From Nocardia alba NBRC 108234 (lineage in GTDB: Bacteria > Actinomycetota > Actinomycetes > Mycobacteriales > Mycobacteriaceae), in the NCBI RefSeq assembly GCF_001612665.1, contig NZ_BDAX01000002.1:558001-622000 (forward strand): a DNA stretch of 64,000 nucleotides, read 5' to 3'. Each line of letters begins with the position of its first letter. Position 1 is the first letter of the stretch. A model generated the notes under the pieces. The model saw nothing but the letters and a program-made list of their open reading frames with translations. It did not search any database and had not been told where the DNA came from. Made by a program: the position numbers and the translations under genes. Of the stretch, positions 55,301-64,000 are shown in pieces.

Positions 55301-58300
55301 AGATCCGGCCGCGGATCTCGGCCGTGTCGATCGTCGCGCCCCCGGTGGCCACCAGGTAGCCGACCAGCGTCGGCTGCCCTGCCGTGCCGCGCCTGCTCAC
55401 CGTGACCGCCGAGGCGACATTCGGGCAGGCGACCAGCGCCGCGTCGATCTCGCCGAGTTCCACACGCTGACCACGGATCTTCACCTGGAAGTCGGCACGA
55501 CCCACGTATTCGATGGTGTGTTCGGCGCTCCAGCGCACCAGGTCACCGGTGCGGTACATCCGGGTTCCCGGCGCACCGAACGGATCGGCGACGAACGCGC
55601 CCGCGCTCGCCCCCGGTCGATTCAGGTAGCCGCGCGCCAGCGCGTCGCCCGCCAGGTACAGCTCTCCGACGATGCCGACCGGTACCGGCCGCAATCGCCT
55701 GTCGAGCACGACCGCGAGCACCCCGTGGATCGTGGTGCCGATGGTGATCGGGTCACCGGGCAGCAACGCCGAGCTGACGCTCACCGCGATGGTGGCCTCG
55801 GTCGGCCCGTACACATTGTGGAAGCGCCGGCCCGGCGCCCACGCGGCGACGAGCTCGGCGGAGAGCGCTTCGCCGCCGATGGTGAGCATCCGCAGCGCGT
55901 CGAGCCCCTCGGGCCGCAAGGTCGCCAGCACGCTGGGTGTCAGGAAGGCGTGCGAAACCTGGTGCGTGCGAATCAGTTCGGTCAGTTCCGCACCGGCGAA
56001 CACCTCGGCGGGCGAGACGACCATGGCGGCACCGGCCGCGTAGGCGATCAGCGATTCCATCATCACCGCGTCGAACGCGGGCGCGGCGACCTGCAGGACC
56101 CGCGATGTCCGATCCGCCTGATAGTGCTGGTACTTCGCGGCCGCGAACGCCGCCAGTCCCGCGTGTGTGACGACCACGCCCTTCGGATTGCCCGTCGAGC
56201 CGGAGGTGTACACCAGGTAGGCGGCCTCGTCCAGGCGCGCTGCCGGGAAGGAATGATCCGTCGGCGTGGTCGCCAGCTCGGCGATCACTTGGTCGTCGTC
56301 GAGGCACAGCCAGTCGACCGTGTCCGGCAGCATCGAACGTGCCGCGGCCAGCGTCACCCCGAGTACGGCGCCGGAGTCCTGGGCCATGTGCGCCAGCCGG
56401 TCCGCGGGGTAACGCAGATCCATCGGCATGAACGCGGCACCGGTCTTGGTGATCGCCCACAGCACCACATGGAAGGCCACCGAGCGCGGGACACCAAGGG
56501 CGACATAGGTTCCCGGTGCCGCACCGGCCCGTGACAGCAGCACGGCGAGCTGATCGGATCGCCGGTCGAGTTCGCCGTAGGTGAGGGTCTCGTCGGCACC
56601 GATCAGCGCGGTCGCCATCGGGTCGGCGGCAGCGGTGGCGAGCAACGCGGGCAGCGTGCTCGGCACCGCGGCGGTCGCGTGCCCGGCGGGGACCAGCTGT
56701 GCGGTCTCCTCGTGGCTGAGCAGGTCGATGGCGTCGAGCGCGATATCGGGTTGTGCGGTGATCGTGTCGAGGACGCGCACCAGTCGCTCGGCGAACCGGG
56801 ACGCGGTGGCCTCGGTGAACAGATCCGTCGCGTAGACGATCTCACCGTCGATACCCGCCCCGTCGGCGCGCTCGTTCAGCAGCACAGTGAGATCGGTTTT
56901 GGCCTGTGCCACACCGGGATCGAGCACCTCGACGCCGATATCGTCGAGTTCGAAACGCGTCGGGTCGGCGTTGCGGAAGCCGAGCAGCACCTGGTAGATC
57001 GGTGAATGCGCGGACGACCCGGCCCGATCGAGCACCTCGACCAGACGATCGAACGGCACGTCCGCGTGCGCGAGCCCTTCCAGATCTGTGCCGCGGACCT
57101 CGGCCAGAAACGCGCGGAAGGACAGGTTTTCGGCGACACGGGTACGCAGGGCGACCGTATTGACGAACATCCCGACCAGATCGTCGAGCTCGGGGCGGCC
57201 GCGACCGCTCACCGGGGTGCCGATCGTGACGTCGTCGGTGTGGGCGGTGCGCGCGAGCAGGATCGCCAGCGCGGCGTGCAGAACCATGAACACCGTGGCG
57301 CCCTCACGACGGGCGAAGTCGACCACAGCCGCGTGCAGGGCCGGCTCGACGGTGAAGCGGACACTGCCGCCGTTCATCGTCGCGACCGCGGGCCGCGGAC
57401 GATCGGTCGGCAACGCGAGCAGCTCCGGTGCGTCGGCGAGAATCCCCTGCCAGTAGGCGAGCTGCCGGGCCGACAGCGAGGCGGGGTCGTCCTCGGCACC
57501 GAGCAGATCACGCTGCCAGATCGCGTAGTCGGCGTAGTCGACCGGCAACGACGGCCACAGCGGCGCCGTGCCGGTGCGGCGAGACCGGTAGGCGGCGAAC
57601 ACATCTCGGGCCAGCGGCGCCATCGACGCACCGTCGGCGGCGATGTGGTGCACCACCAGGATCAACACGTGTTCCTCGGCGCCGGTGCGATAGAGCCGCG
57701 CGCGGACCGGGGTAGCGGTGGCGATGTCGAAACCCGACTCCACCACCGCGCGCAGCCGACCGGTCAGCAGCGCCGGGTCGTCGAGGGCGGCGATCTCGAT
57801 CTCCACGGCTCCGACCGCGCCGTCCTGGATCAGTTGCCGTGGTCGTCCACCCACCGCGGGATAGATCGTGCGCAAGGTCTCGTGGCGGCTGACCACATCG
57901 ACCATCGCCGCACGGAGCGCGGCCACGTCGAGCGGACCGGTCAGGCGCGCGGCGAATCCGATGTTGTAGGCACCGGAGGTGGGGTCGAGCTGGTTGAGGA
58001 TCCAGATGCGTCGCTGTGCCGCCGCCAGGGGGATCTCGGCGAGGTCGGTGCGCCGCACCAGCGGGACGCCGGCATACCGGTCGCGTACCGCGATCCGCTC
58101 GGCCAGCGCACCGATGGTCGGGGCGTCGAAGATGTCGCGAACACCGACGCGCACCCGCAGGGCGGCTTCGGCGCGCGCGGCGATCTGGGCTGCCGACAGC
58201 GAGTTCACCCCGATGTCGAACAGGTCGGCGGCGACGCTGACCCGATCGGCGCCGACGATCTCGGCGACGATCTTGGCCAACACCGTTTCCCGGTGGGTGC

Positions 58301-61300
58301 TCGGGGCGACGAATTCCTCCGCGTCGTCGAAGTCCGGGCGGGGCAGGGCGGTGCGGTCCAGCTTGCCGTTCGCGTTGAGCGGCAGGGCATCCAGCACGAG
58401 CACCGCACCCGGCACCAGGTAGGACGGCAGCAACCGGGTGAGCGCGCGTCGGATGTCGCGCCCGTCGAGCGTCGCGCCCGACACCGGCGTGACGTAGCCG
58501 GTGATCCGGTCCTCGGTGACGATCGCGACCGAACGGGCGACCGTGTCGATCGAGTGCATGGCGGCTTCGATGTCACCGGGCTCCACGCGCTGACCGTGAT
58601 ATTTCACCTGGAAGTCGCTGCGGCCGAGGAACTCCAACGTGCCACTGGTTGTCCAGCGCGCCAGATCGCCGGTGCGATACACACGCGCGCCCGGCGCCCC
58701 GAACGGGTCGGCGAGGAACACGCCACAGGTCAGGTCGGGTCGGTCCTGGTAGCCGCGGGCCAGCTGAACCCCCGAGACGTACAGGTCGCCGACGACACCG
58801 ACGGGAACCGGCCGCAATCGCGCGTTCAGCACCGTGGCGGACATGCCGGCCACCGGCTCTCCGATCGGAACACTCTGTGGTGCATCGGGATTCGTCGTGC
58901 AACGGTGGGCGGTGACGACTTCCGCTTCGGCGGGGCCGTACCAGTTGACCACCTCGGCGCGGTCGAAAACCTCCCGTGCGCGTGCGACGGTGCGCTGGGC
59001 CAGCGCCTCACCGGCCGGGAAGACGTGGCGAACCGACGAAAGCCCGGTGGTGCCTACGTGCTCGAGCAGCACGTCGAGCATCGACGGGACGAAGTGAACC
59101 GTGCTCACCTGCTCGTCGGCGATGATCTGCGCCAGGTAGGCAGGGTCGCGGTGGCCGCCGGGTTCGGCGACGACGATCTGCGCACCGGTCTGCAACGGCC
59201 AGAACAACTCCCACACCGCGATGTCGAAGGTGATCGGAGTCTTGTGCAGCACCACATCCGACCCGTTGTGCGGGAATTCGCTTTGTGCCCAAGCCAACTG
59301 GTGAGTGGTGGCCGCGTGCGTGAGCGCGACGCCCTTCGGTGTGCCGGTGGAGCCGGAGGTGAACAGCACATACGCGGTGTTGCCCGCCCGCAGCGGCCGG
59401 TGACGTTCGTCGTCGCCGACCGGTCCGGCGGGTCGGGCGCTCAGGTCGAGCTCGTCGAGGCGAACCCGCTCGAGGTCGTCGGGCAGCGCGCTCTCGTCAT
59501 CGGATGTGGTGACGACCAGCAGTGGCCGCGCGACCGACAGGACGTGCGCCAGCCGGGCGCCGGGATGATCAGGGTCGAGCGGAACGAACGCGGCGCCGGA
59601 CTTCACGACGGCGTAGACCGCGGTGATCAGGTCGATCGAGCGGTGAATCGCCACCGCCACCGTCGTTTCCGGGCTCGCACCGAGATCGATGAGGTGTCGG
59701 GCGAGACGGTTCACCGTGCTGTCGAACTGACGGTAGGTGAGGGCGGGGCCGCCCGGAACTCGGACCGCGACAGCATCCGGGGTCCGTGCTACCTGCTCAT
59801 CGAAGGCATCGACCAGCGTGTGGTCCGCGCGCACCAGCGGCGCGTCGTGGGGGCGCAGCAGCCGAGCGCGGGTCGTTTCATCGGCGAGGTCGATCTCCCC
59901 GGCGATGATCTGCTCGTCGGTGGTGACCGCGTCGAGGACCCGCACCAGCTGTTCGGTGAACCGGCGCGCGGTGGCGTCGTCGAACAGATCGGTGGCATAG
60001 GTCAGGCGCAGGGTCATACCCGCGATCTCGTTGTGCGGACCCCGATCCTCGGTGATCATGAGCAGCAGATCGCAGATCGCCGCGTCGGCGCCGACATCGA
60101 TGCTGCCGACCGCCAGCCCCGGCACTGTGAGCTGAGCGGGCGCCATGTTCTGGTAGGCGAGCATCACCTGGAACAGCGGCGAATGTGCCGTCGAGCGAGC
60201 CGGATTCAGGACTTCCACCAGCTGTTCGAACGGAACGGCCGCATGATCGAACGCCTCGATGTCGGTGCGCTTGGTCAATTCGATCAGGTCGACGAACCGA
60301 TGGTCGGGACGGACACGAGTACGCAGGACGAGCGTGTTCACGAACATGCCGACCAGGCGATCGAGAGCTCGGTCGCCGCGACCCGCGTACGGGACACCGA
60401 TGGCGATGTCGTCGCTGCCCGACAGCTGCGCGAGCAGCACGGCCAAAGCGGTGTGCGCCACCATGAACGGGGTCACCCCGCGGCGCCGTGCCAGGGCAGC
60501 CACAGATTCCGCGACCCGGGCCGGCACGGTGGTGTGCACGGTCGCGCCGTGGTGGGACTGCTCGAGTGGGCGCGGGCGGTCGGTGGGCAGCGCCAGCACA
60601 TCAGGGATCCCCGCGAGCTGGGTGCGCCAGTACAGCAGGTCACGACCGGGAGCGGAATCGGGCTCGGCGAGCAGTTCACGCTGCCACAGCGCGTAGTCAG
60701 CGAATTGCACCGGTAGCGGCGCCCAATCGGGTGCCGCGCCGGCTCGGCGCGCACGATAGGCCTCGATGATGTCGGCGGCCAACGGCGCCACCGAGTAGCC
60801 GTCGCAGTTGATGTGGTGCACCGAAAGTGCCAGTGCGTGCGCGGTGTCGCCGAGCCGCAACAGCGCCACCCGCAGCGGTGCCCCCGCCGAGACGTCGAAG
60901 CCGGTGCCGAAGAACTGCGCCAACCGTGGGAGCAGGGCATCGGCGGACACCGGGTGCACGACGAGATCGCACGCCGCGACAACCTCATCGGCGCTCAGCA
61001 CGACCTGCGCGGGGGTGCCGTCGTGGGCCGGGTAGGTGGTCCGCAAGATCTCGTGCCGGTCGATGACATCGCGCAGCGCGGCCGTCATGGCCTCGACATC
61101 GAGATCACCGTCGAGACTGATCGACAGTGGCACCACGTAACTCGCCGACTCGGGGTCGAGCTGATTGAGCAGCCACATCCGGCTCTGCGCGGGCGAGAGC
61201 GGGATGCGGTCGGGTCGCGGTTTCGCCACCGGTCCGGCCGTCTCCCCGACGGCGCGCAGTTGTTCTACCCACCTGGCCAGTTCCGCGACCGTCGGCGCTT

Positions 61301-64000
61301 CGAAGACGGCGCGCACGGGAATCGTCACACCGAGGACTTCGCCGACCCGGCTGAGCACACGGGTCGCCAGCAGTGAATTGCCACCGAGGGTGAAGAAGTT
61401 CTCGTCGGCACCGACCCAGGGTGTCTGTACCAGTTCGCCGATCACGGCGGCGATGGTTTCCTCCGTGATCCCGCTGGGCGCGCGGTAGCGGGTCGTGGTG
61501 GCGCGGGCATCGGGGGCAGGCAGGGCGCGGTAGTCGATCTTGCCGTTGGGTGTGAGCGGGACCGTATCGATCCGTATCACCTGCACGGGCACCATGTACG
61601 CGGGCAGACGCTCCAGCAGGTGCGCCCGCAGTGAGTCGGGGTCTATCGCCTCGTCGCTCACGGCGTAGGCCACCAGGACCTGGCCCTCGGCGGCCGGATG
61701 GACCCGCACGACCGCGGCATCGATGTGCTCGTGCGCGCGAAGCGCGGCTTCGATATCGCCGAGTTCGACGCGCAGGCCGCGAATCTTCACCTGGGAATCC
61801 CGGCGGCCGACGTACCGCAGCCGGCCCGTCGTGTCCCAGCGCACCAGGTCGCCGGTGCGATAGAGGCGTGCTCCCGGCGCCGAGCCGAACGGATCGGCCA
61901 CGAACGCGGCCGCCGTCAGATCCGGGCGGGCATGATAGCCACGGGCGAGCTGGATTCCGCCGAGATACAACTCACCTGTCACACCGGTGGGAACGGGACG
62001 CAGCCGGGCATCGAGCACGTGCGTGACGACATTCGTCTCGGGCGTGCCGATCGACACCACGGGTCCGTCGAGTTCGCCGATCTCGGAGGCGGTGACGCTG
62101 ACGGCCGCTTCTGTCGGGCCGTACAGGTTGTCGATCCGTGCCGCACTGAGGTCGCGGAACCGGCGAACGGCCGCGGAATCCAACGCCTCACCGATGCACA
62201 GCACCTGGCGGACGGTGGAGAGATCGTCCGGGGTCGCGATGTCGAGGAACGCCGACAGCAGCGAGGGGACGAAGTCGACCACGGTCACACCGTGGCCGGC
62301 GATCAGCCGGGCAATGTCGGTGGGGTCCAGGTGGTCGTCGCGTCCGGCGACGACCAGCGCCGCACCGGCGGTGGGAGCGGTGAACAATTCCCAGACCGAC
62401 AAGTCGAAAGTCACGGGCGTGCGCAGGAGCAGCACGTCGTCGGTGGCGATCCCGTACTGCGCAGTGAGCCAGCGCAGTTGGTTGACGACCGCCTCGTGGG
62501 TCAGTGCCACGCCCTTCGGGACGCCGGTCGACCCCGAGGTGAAGATGACGTAGGCCAGATCGTTCGGGCGCAATGGCCGGATCCGATCGGCGTCGGTCAC
62601 CGGCGCATTGTCGATCACGGCGCCGTTCCTCGACTCGGCCGAGGCCGCGCGGAGTTCCGACAGCCGCCAGACCGGCGACCGCGTCGGCATGTCCATCTCG
62701 TCGCGGATCAGCACCGCGTCGGGACGTGCCGTCGCGAGGACGGTGCGCAGCCTGTCGACGGGATGATCGGGATCCAGCGGGAGGTAGGCGGCGCCCGCGG
62801 CGTGGATGGCGTAGAGCGTGGTGAGCAATTCGACCGAGCGGTGCATGGCCACGGCCACCACACTGCCCGGACCGATACCGCGGCCGATCAGCAGGCGCGC
62901 CAGCGCATTCACCTCGGCGCCGAACGCGGCGTAGGTGAGCACTTCTCCGCTGTCGCCGTCGACGACCGCGCGATGCCGCGGTGTCGCCGCGACCTGCGCC
63001 GCGAACAGATCCGCTGTCGTCGCGCCGTCCGAGGCAGCGACGGGACCGGACTCGCGCCGCGCCAGTTCGTCGAGTTCAGCCGGGCTGAGCAGCGGCAGGT
63101 CACCCACTGGCACATCGGCATCGGCGACGACACCGCGCAGGATGGCGACGAATCGATCGAAGATCGGCACGATCGTGGCTTCATCGAAAAGATCTGTCGC
63201 ATAAACGAACTCGACCCGCATATCGCCGGGCGCGCCGTCCGCGTCGATCGTGTCGACCAGGGTGAGGTGCAGGTCATATTTGGCGACACCCGGCTCGACG
63301 AGGTCGGCAGCCACGGTGAGCCCGCCCAGACGCAGCGTCGGAATGTCGATGTTCTGGAACGAGAAACCGACCTGGGTCAGCGGCTCGTGCGCGGTGCTGC
63401 GCGGCGGATTGAGGACCTCCACCAGCTGTTCGAACGGGATCGCGGCGTTGTCGAACGCACCGAGATCGCATTCGCGGGCACGCTCGAGCACCGCCGTGAA
63501 CGGGGCCGCGGGATCGACCCGTACGCGCAGCACCAGCGTGTTGACGAACATGCCGATCAGCGGGTCGAGGGCGGGCTCTCCGCGTCCGGCGACCGGGGTA
63601 CCGACCGCGATGTCATCGGTGCCGGACAGCCTCGCCAGCAGGACCGCGAACGCGGCATGGGTCACCATGAACAACGTCGAGTCGTGGCGCCGTGCGAGCG
63701 CGATGATGTCGCGATGCAGGTCGGCGGGAATCGTGGCCGACATGCTGGCTCCGCGGAAGGACTGTCGCGCGGGTCGAGGACGGTCGGTCGGCAGGTCGAG
63801 CATCTGTGGCAGGTCGGACAGCGCCGCGATCCAGTACCGGATCTGGCCCGCGCTCACACTGGTCGGGTCTTCCTGCGTGCCGAGGTTTCGCCGCTGCCAC
63901 AGCGTGTAGTCGGCGTACTGGACCGACAGCGGCGCCAAGGCAGGTACTTCGCCCGCCATCCGCGCCCGGTAGGCCACGGTCAGATCGCCGGCCAGCGGCG
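46359..64000 (-). CDS. Multimodular non-ribosomal peptide synthetase (5' end outside window)
   Basis: A single frame of about 5,880 codons, still open at the right edge, where it begins inside a condensation domain. Order from the visible end: C(partial)-A1-T1, C2-A2-T2, C3-A3-T3-E, C4-A4-T4, C5-A5-T5-TE. All complete C domains keep HHxxxDG. All A domains keep the TSG(S/T)TG loop and the A10 lysine. The thioesterase has GWSLGG, so this protein releases the peptide. The E domain in module 3 and the following C4 of the D-donor type imply one D-residue. The last A domain has the threonine code DFWSVGMVHK. The product is a peptide of at least five residues ending in Thr. It is coupled to an FkbM methyltransferase at its 3' end. 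Product identity is unknown. Confidence 0.97.
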   Translation of the reverse strand, partial: PLAGDLTVAYRARMAGEVPALAPLSVQYADYTLWQRRNLGTQEDPTSVSAGQIRYWIAALSDLPQMLDLPTDRPRPARQSFRGASMSATIPADLHRDIIALARRHDSTLFMVTHAAFAVLLARLSGTDDIAVGTPVAGRGEPALDPLIGMFVNTLVLRVRVDPAAPFTAVLERARECDLGAFDNAAIPFEQLVEVLNPPRSTAHEPLTQVGFSFQNIDIPTLRLGGLTVAADLVEPGVAKYDLHLTLVDTIDADGAPGDMRVEFVYATDLFDEATIVPIFDRFVAILRGVVADADVPVGDLPLLSPAELDELARRESGPVAASDGATTADLFAAQVAATPRHRAVVDGDSGEVLTYAAFGAEVNALARLLIGRGIGPGSVVAVAMHRSVELLTTLYAIHAAGAAYLPLDPDHPVDRLRTVLATARPDAVLIRDEMDMPTRSPVWRLSELRAASAESRNGAVIDNAPVTDADRIRPLRPNDLAYVIFTSGSTGVPKGVALTHEAVVNQLRWLTAQYGIATDDVLLLRTPVTFDLSVWELFTAPTAGAALVVAGRDDHLDPTDIARLIAGHGVTVVDFVPSLLSAFLDIATPDDLSTVRQVLCIGEALDSAAVRRFRDLSAARIDNLYGPTEAAVSVTASEIGELDGPVVSIGTPETNVVTHVLDARLRPVPTGVTGELYLGGIQLARGYHARPDLTAAAFVADPFGSAPGARLYRTGDLVRWDTTGRLRYVGRRDSQVKIRGLRVELGDIEAALRAHEHIDAAVVRVHPAAEGQVLVAYAVSDEAIDPDSLRAHLLERLPAYMVPVQVIRIDTVPLTPNGKIDYRALPAPDARATTTRYRAPSGITEETIAAVIGELVQTPWVGADENFFTLGGNSLLATRVLSRVGEVLGVTIPVRAVFEAPTVAELARWVEQLRAVGETAGPVAKPRPDRIPLSPAQSRMWLLNQLDPESASYVVPLSISLDGDLDVEAMTAALRDVIDRHEILRTTYPAHDGTPAQVVLSADEVVAACDLVVHPVSADALLPRLAQFFGTGFDVSAGAPLRVALLRLGDTAHALALSVHHINCDGYSVAPLAADIIEAYRARRAGAAPDWAPLPVQFADYALWQRELLAEPDSAPGRDLLYWRTQLAGIPDVLALPTDRPRPLEQSHHGATVHTTVPARVAESVAALARRRGVTPFMVAHTALAVLLAQLSGSDDIAIGVPYAGRGDRALDRLVGMFVNTLVLRTRVRPDHRFVDLIELTKRTDIEAFDHAAVPFEQLVEVLNPARSTAHSPLFQVMLAYQNMAPAQLTVPGLAVGSIDVGADAAICDLLLMITEDRGPHNEIAGMTLRLTYATDLFDDATARRFTEQLVRVLDAVTTDEQIIAGEIDLADETTRARLLRPHDAPLVRADHTLVDAFDEQVARTPDAVAVRVPGGPALTYRQFDSTVNRLARHLIDLGASPETTVAVAIHRSIDLITAVYAVVKSGAAFVPLDPDHPGARLAHVLSVARPLLVVTTSDDESALPDDLERVRLDELDLSARPAGPVGDDERHRPLRAGNTAYVLFTSGSTGTPKGVALTHAATTHQLAWAQSEFPHNGSDVVLHKTPITFDIAVWELFWPLQTGAQIVVAEPGGHRDPAYLAQIIADEQVSTVHFVPSMLDVLLEHVGTTGLSSVRHVFPAGEALAQRTVARAREVFDRAEVVNWYGPAEAEVVTAHRCTTNPDAPQSVPIGEPVAGMSATVLNARLRPVPVGVVGDLYVSGVQLARGYQDRPDLTCGVFLADPFGAPGARVYRTGDLARWTTSGTLEFLGRSDFQVKYHGQRVEPGDIEAAMHSIDTVARSVAIVTEDRITGYVTPVSGATLDGRDIRRALTRLLPSYLVPGAVLVLDALPLNANGKLDRTALPRPDFDDAEEFVAPSTHRETVLAKIVAEIVGADRVSVAADLFDIGVNSLSAAQIAARAEAALRVRVGVRDIFDAPTIGALAERIAVRDRYAGVPLVRRTDLAEIPLAAAQRRIWILNQLDPTSGAYNIGFAARLTGPLDVAALRAAMVDVVSRHETLRTIYPAVGGRPRQLIQDGAVGAVEIEIAALDDPALLTGRLRAVVESGFDIATATPVRARLYRTGAEEHVLILVVHHIAADGASMAPLARDVFAAYRSRRTGTAPLWPSLPVDYADYAIWQRDLLGAEDDPASLSARQLAYWQGILADAPELLALPTDRPRPAVATMNGGSVRFTVEPALHAAVVDFARREGATVFMVLHAALAILLARTAHTDDVTIGTPVSGRGRPELDDLVGMFVNTVALRTRVAENLSFRAFLAEVRGTDLEGLAHADVPFDRLVEVLDRAGSSAHSPIYQVLLGFRNADPTRFELDDIGVEVLDPGVAQAKTDLTVLLNERADGAGIDGEIVYATDLFTEATASRFAERLVRVLDTITAQPDIALDAIDLLSHEETAQLVPAGHATAAVPSTLPALLATAAADPMATALIGADETLTYGELDRRSDQLAVLLSRAGAAPGTYVALGVPRSVAFHVVLWAITKTGAAFMPMDLRYPADRLAHMAQDSGAVLGVTLAAARSMLPDTVDWLCLDDDQVIAELATTPTDHSFPAARLDEAAYLVYTSGSTGNPKGVVVTHAGLAAFAAAKYQHYQADRTSRVLQVAAPAFDAVMMESLIAYAAGAAMVVSPAEVFAGAELTELIRTHQVSHAFLTPSVLATLRPEGLDALRMLTIGGEALSAELVAAWAPGRRFHNVYGPTEATIAVSVSSALLPGDPITIGTTIHGVLAVVLDRRLRPVPVGIVGELYLAGDALARGYLNRPGASAGAFVADPFGAPGTRMYRTGDLVRWSAEHTIEYVGRADFQVKIRGQRVELGEIDAALVACPNVASAVTVSRRGTAGQPTLVGYLVATGGATIDTAEIRGRISGALPAHMVPAVLMVLEEMPVSSTGKVNRRALPEPTAEVPDSARGVVASGLEATIAGIFAEVLGVDSVGADESFFARGGDSIMSIQLASRLKTAGVVVTARDIFERQTVRGLAVVAETGGRAALEELPGGGIGDVARTPIVSWYLDRPAGDRFAQSLLVELPGDARSTDVVATVRAVLDRHDMLRARVCGANPDSSAGTERSGASTPGAPDLQHLEVLAPGRIDAEKLVSTREFGAESAPGSAGFTALVEDALEQASGRLDPAAATMMQVVCLVPEPGVVSRGRALIVIHHLVVDGVSWRILIPDFVSAWQQVEQRRTVELPEVATSMRRWAQAVSTAAGSRTDELALWQRMGSRPEPLLGRAPLDPAVDVHATVERLTLTLPVGLTTALMREVPRAAHATTDDALLTGLVLALGRWRAQRGVHHSGARILLESHGREEQLAPGADLSRTVGWFTSAYPVDFDIDGIDPRTAVKAVKEQLRAVPDKGIGYGMLRYLNPATADRLAALSAPQVSFNNLGRAGVDISALSGLAWIPAGEEFDHQGAFDPDMPASATLTVDVSIIDTPDGPTMAAQIGYAARLLDRGEVRELLDEWTSALGQIAEAAAREQDWGLSPSDTPLVALTQQDLDLFADRYGPIEAVWSMAPLQAGLLFHAELAEGELDVYTAQSEITLTGPVDEARLRRAAADLLDRHPNLRAAFTRTIDGAVAQVVPANSTVHWRRVEASETTVPEILASERETAFDPADPPLVRFVLVAVTPTEFRLILTAHHLLIDGWSLPLLLRDLVGLYAAGADAGMLPAAPSYGDYLAWLDRRDSTAGVEIWRATMAGFTEPTLIADTVGEAAAEVPTDLSIDLDDDITTALTALTALARTSGATMSTIVQFAWATVLATQLGRERIVFGETVSGRPAEVPGVESMIGLFINTLPVAIHVRGDLTIIAALEQLQATKTRLLDHHHVELSGIMSALGGGQLFDTLVAFESYPVDSSGLGDAEIDGVRVTDVVGTDAAHYPITVQAHHTDTVHIRLRYQAARVSDLTATGLAERVERVLRAVATDPNRRVGDIDLLSAAEHAALVPAMGARPVAFEPLADLLRHGVSGHPDGVAVRYGSETLSFSELGTSARRMACWLVEHGVDSSDTVGVVMPRSISLITTIWALAEIGAACALLDPRNPQERLAVMLSDCAARVVLTVEQVSDGVPEGEWTPLVVDDPAAEQEIAGSPARSMARTVRDADLAYVIYTSGTTGTPKGVAVTQAGLVNFTAEQRNRFGVDSDSRVLHCAATGFDAVMLEVLMAHPNGATLVIAPPDVYANTELAGLIRDNAVTHAFLTPTVLATMSPDGLDSLAVLVAGGEAVSSELVELWAPGRRMFNGYGPTETTIMVAISDPIAPTEPITLGGPIRGTSAVVLDSHLRPVPIGVTGELYVSGIQLARGYLGRPALTATTFLANPYDPDTRMYRTGDRVRWTADHSIDYVGRADHQVKIRGQRIELGEIEAVLVEHRAVTHAAALVRSDANGTERLVGYLVGDAVDPEDVRASARRRLPASMVPDICVVLEQLPLTASGKLDRGALPMPSFAAVGYLAPSSPTERLVADLCAEVLDLPRVGMRDNFFDLGGNSLTATRLTARLSSALGIRVAVRDLFEDPRMADLAARLTGRDRVDRPLLARRSDSGPAPLSPAQQRMWFLNQLDASVGAYNVPLVIRLTGELDVAALRTACAMVIDRHESLRTKFPVIDGVPRQVIVDADEIVPDLVPIVIEEAVLPKAAAAVLSRTFRVTEAPPVRAELFDLGPDDHVLVIAVHHICADGLSMIPLTRDVAAAYHAVTTAGAPAWPPLTVQYPDYALWQRDLLGDEHDPESLLSRQLDYWRETLAGLPELLELPTDMPRPPVASMRGRNIDFDIEAPLQERIGALARAAGATPFMVAHAALTVLLARLARTRDVAVGTPVSGRGERELDDLIGMFVNTVVLRTTVSADQPFDELLAQVMADDLAALAHADVSFEQIVEAINPTRTTAHLPLYQVTIDYQNLDQVVLELPGISVQPVEDYVEQAQSDLNVKLVERFDADGNALGIIGRLTYATDLFVDESMERFAHWYRRILEAVTTNPRAVIGDIEFMEPRQRHEILDAAGVAGARVPEETIGGLFARRVAVAPDSVAVTDGTTVLTYAELDQRAKAVAARLIAAGAGPETLVAVALPRSAELAVGLLAVVMSGAGYLPLDVAYPAERLRFVLDDAAPVAMLTTSAMASQTPEFAGPTVLLDDRDAIGNAQRVPARADNIAYMIYTSGSTGRPKGVAVTHRDVVTLLANTAQKFDVGPDDVWTLFHSYAFDFAVWEMWGALLSGGRLVVVDYDTTRTPDAFVELVAREQVTVLSQTPSAFYGFIDAERRHRGAAGADLALRYIVFGGEALDPSRLTGWLLAHPAGTPTLVNMYGITETTVHVSYAEVDQTGGGGIGRALPGLRVYVLDERLLPVPVGVAGDLYVGGGQLSRGYHGAGALTSGRFVADPFGAAGGRLYRTGDVGRWRRGGHGLELDYLGRADAQIQLRGFRIELGEVESALLRHPGVAQAAAAVHRHAEGVDQLIGYVVPVDGQDLDPARVRAAAAELLTGYMVPSAVVVLAELPVTVNGKLDRNALPAPDFDRVEDEYDAPRTPSEVAIAEVFARILNVARVGARGGFFDLGGNSLLATMAVAELQGRGVRLELPWMFDDATPRALARRVDEAEGSSGMQVLLPLRPTGEATPLFAIHPAGGLAWFYGGLVGHLRGDRPVFGLQDPHVVAAEPPATSIDALAHRYVDEIRRAKATGPYHLLGWSLGGEIAHAVATQLQEQGEQVALLAMMDSAVGAPPITAHPEAAPGELIADLLGGWRELFELGDTVTASTTEQAWQVVRDQIAGTGLFSVDQIDRVMESFSTAGDLADNYQPRTFDGDLVYFTAGKDRADTEALARTWQPHITGRIHNTVLDARHLELTHPSALAVIGPIIEGFMD
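46362..47129 (-). other. NRPS thioesterase domain
   Basis: A type I thioesterase of about 255 residues. It has the oxyanion strand [17 protein letters not shown], the nucleophile serine in [11 protein letters not shown] near 46890 and a late histidine in [10 protein letters not shown]. It releases the peptide by hydrolysis or by cyclisation. With Thr as last residue or an internal hydroxyl, a macrolactone is possible but not shown. Confidence 0.92.
47130..50289 (-). other. NRPS module 5: C5-A5-T5, threonine-specific
   Basis: C5 has HHICADG near 49905. A5 (YTSGSTG loop near 48465) has pocket D-F-W-S-V-G-M-V-H-K, one conservative change plus N-to-S from the established threonine code DFWNIGMVHK. 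L-Thr is therefore the confident last residue. The T5 site GGNSLLAT is near 47275. Confidence 0.9.
50290..53394 (-). other. NRPS module 4: C4-A4-T4
   Basis: C4 opens with [14 protein letters not shown] and has HHLLIDGWS near 52990, the signature of condensation domains that accept a D-residue. A4 (YTSGTTG loop near 51590) has pocket D-A-L-F-V-G-G-I-M-K, resembling codes for branched aliphatic residues, but without a firm match. The T4 site GGNSL is near 50470. Three in-frame 9-bp repeats at about 52695-52725 encode a TAL-TAL-TAL run. Confidence 0.87.
53395..58039 (-). other. NRPS module 3: C3-A3-T3-E
   Basis: C3 has HHIAADG near 57640. A3 (loop near 56205) has pocket D-A-M-F-T-G-V-I-A-K, aliphatic in character but unassigned. 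The carrier site is GGDSI (near 55060), the form typical before an epimerase. The E domain follows with [10 protein letters not shown] near 54425 and FNNLGRAG near 53755. The residue added here should be epimerised to the D form. Confidence 0.88.
58040..61214 (-). other. NRPS module 2: C2-A2-T2
   Basis: C2 is of the L-donor type with HHINCDG near 60810. The A2 loop FTSGSTG is near 59360. Its pocket reads D-I-W-H-F-A-W-V-V-K, not assignable. Two core motifs deviate: A5 reads YGPAE instead of YGPTE, and the carrier site reads IGVNSL instead of GGxSL. The phosphopantetheine serine itself is kept near 58205. Confidence 0.85.
61215..64000 (-). other. NRPS module 1: C (partial)-A1-T1
   Basis: The C domain lacks its N-terminal half including the HHxxxDG site, which lies outside the window. 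The A1 loop FTSGSTG is near 62540 and the T1 serine ([10 protein letters not shown]) near 61380. By alignment to GrsA I read the A1 pocket as D-L-W-D-L-I-L-V-S-K. This matches no code I know, so the substrate is unassigned. Confidence 0.85.

Overview
The window is GC-rich DNA with many GTG starts and translationally coupled operons. It carries a WhiB-type iron-sulfur protein, a malate synthase G of the mycobacterial/nocardial kind and a giant non-ribosomal peptide synthetase (NRPS). Together these point to a Nocardia-like member of the Mycobacteriales. That assignment is inferred from gene content; no marker gene was available for comparison.

Layout. 0-2.7 kb: end of an unknown gene, an ABC half-exporter and its divergent TetR regulator sharing a palindromic operator. 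3.2-7.2 kb: a GAF sensor-like protein, a transglutaminase-like protein and a quinone oxidoreductase. 7.3-11.6 kb: an amine-oxidase-like flavoprotein whose 5' end has been joined head-to-head to the tail of a TetR gene, then a 14-helix MFS exporter divergent from an AraC regulator. 11.9-16.9 kb: a Dpp/Nik-type ABC importer (binding protein, permease, and a permease-ATPase-ATPase triple fusion) preceded by a cobalamin riboswitch. This is probably a cobalt or corrinoid-precursor uptake system. 16.9-21.1 kb: a decay zone with a frameshifted transporter, an IS481-like transposase scrap, broken LVIVD-repeat and DUF305 genes, and one intact caspase-like gene. 21.2-28.6 kb: DUF3754 and other membrane proteins, a 40-residue double-CxxC protein, a lipoprotein propeller, and a NarL-type two-component pair whose kinase has an unusual second membrane half. 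28.8-31.5 kb: more decay (LuxR and UDP-glucose dehydrogenase remnants), a small secreted protein and an orphan ABC ATPase lacking the Walker B glutamate.

32.0-41.6 kb is ordinary metabolism: malate synthase G (glcB); a TetR/acyl-CoA dehydrogenase pair with an operator; and a tightly coupled choline uptake and oxidation operon (BetT-type transporter, betaine-aldehyde dehydrogenase, choline dehydrogenase) that should make the osmoprotectant glycine betaine. 41.7-46.4 kb: a short ORF, a coupled HNH nuclease-WhiB pair, a solute-binding/VWA fusion, a virginiamycin-B-lyase-like propeller with a perfect 38-bp palindrome at its ribosome binding site, and an FkbM methyltransferase.

46.4-64.0 kb is one reading frame, still open at the right edge. 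It is an NRPS with at least five modules (C-A-T, C-A-T, C-A-T-E, C-A-T, C-A-T-TE). The last module reads as threonine-specific, the third makes a D-residue, and the FkbM methyltransferase is coupled to its 3' end and is a candidate tailoring enzyme. No rRNA, tRNA or CRISPR array was seen.
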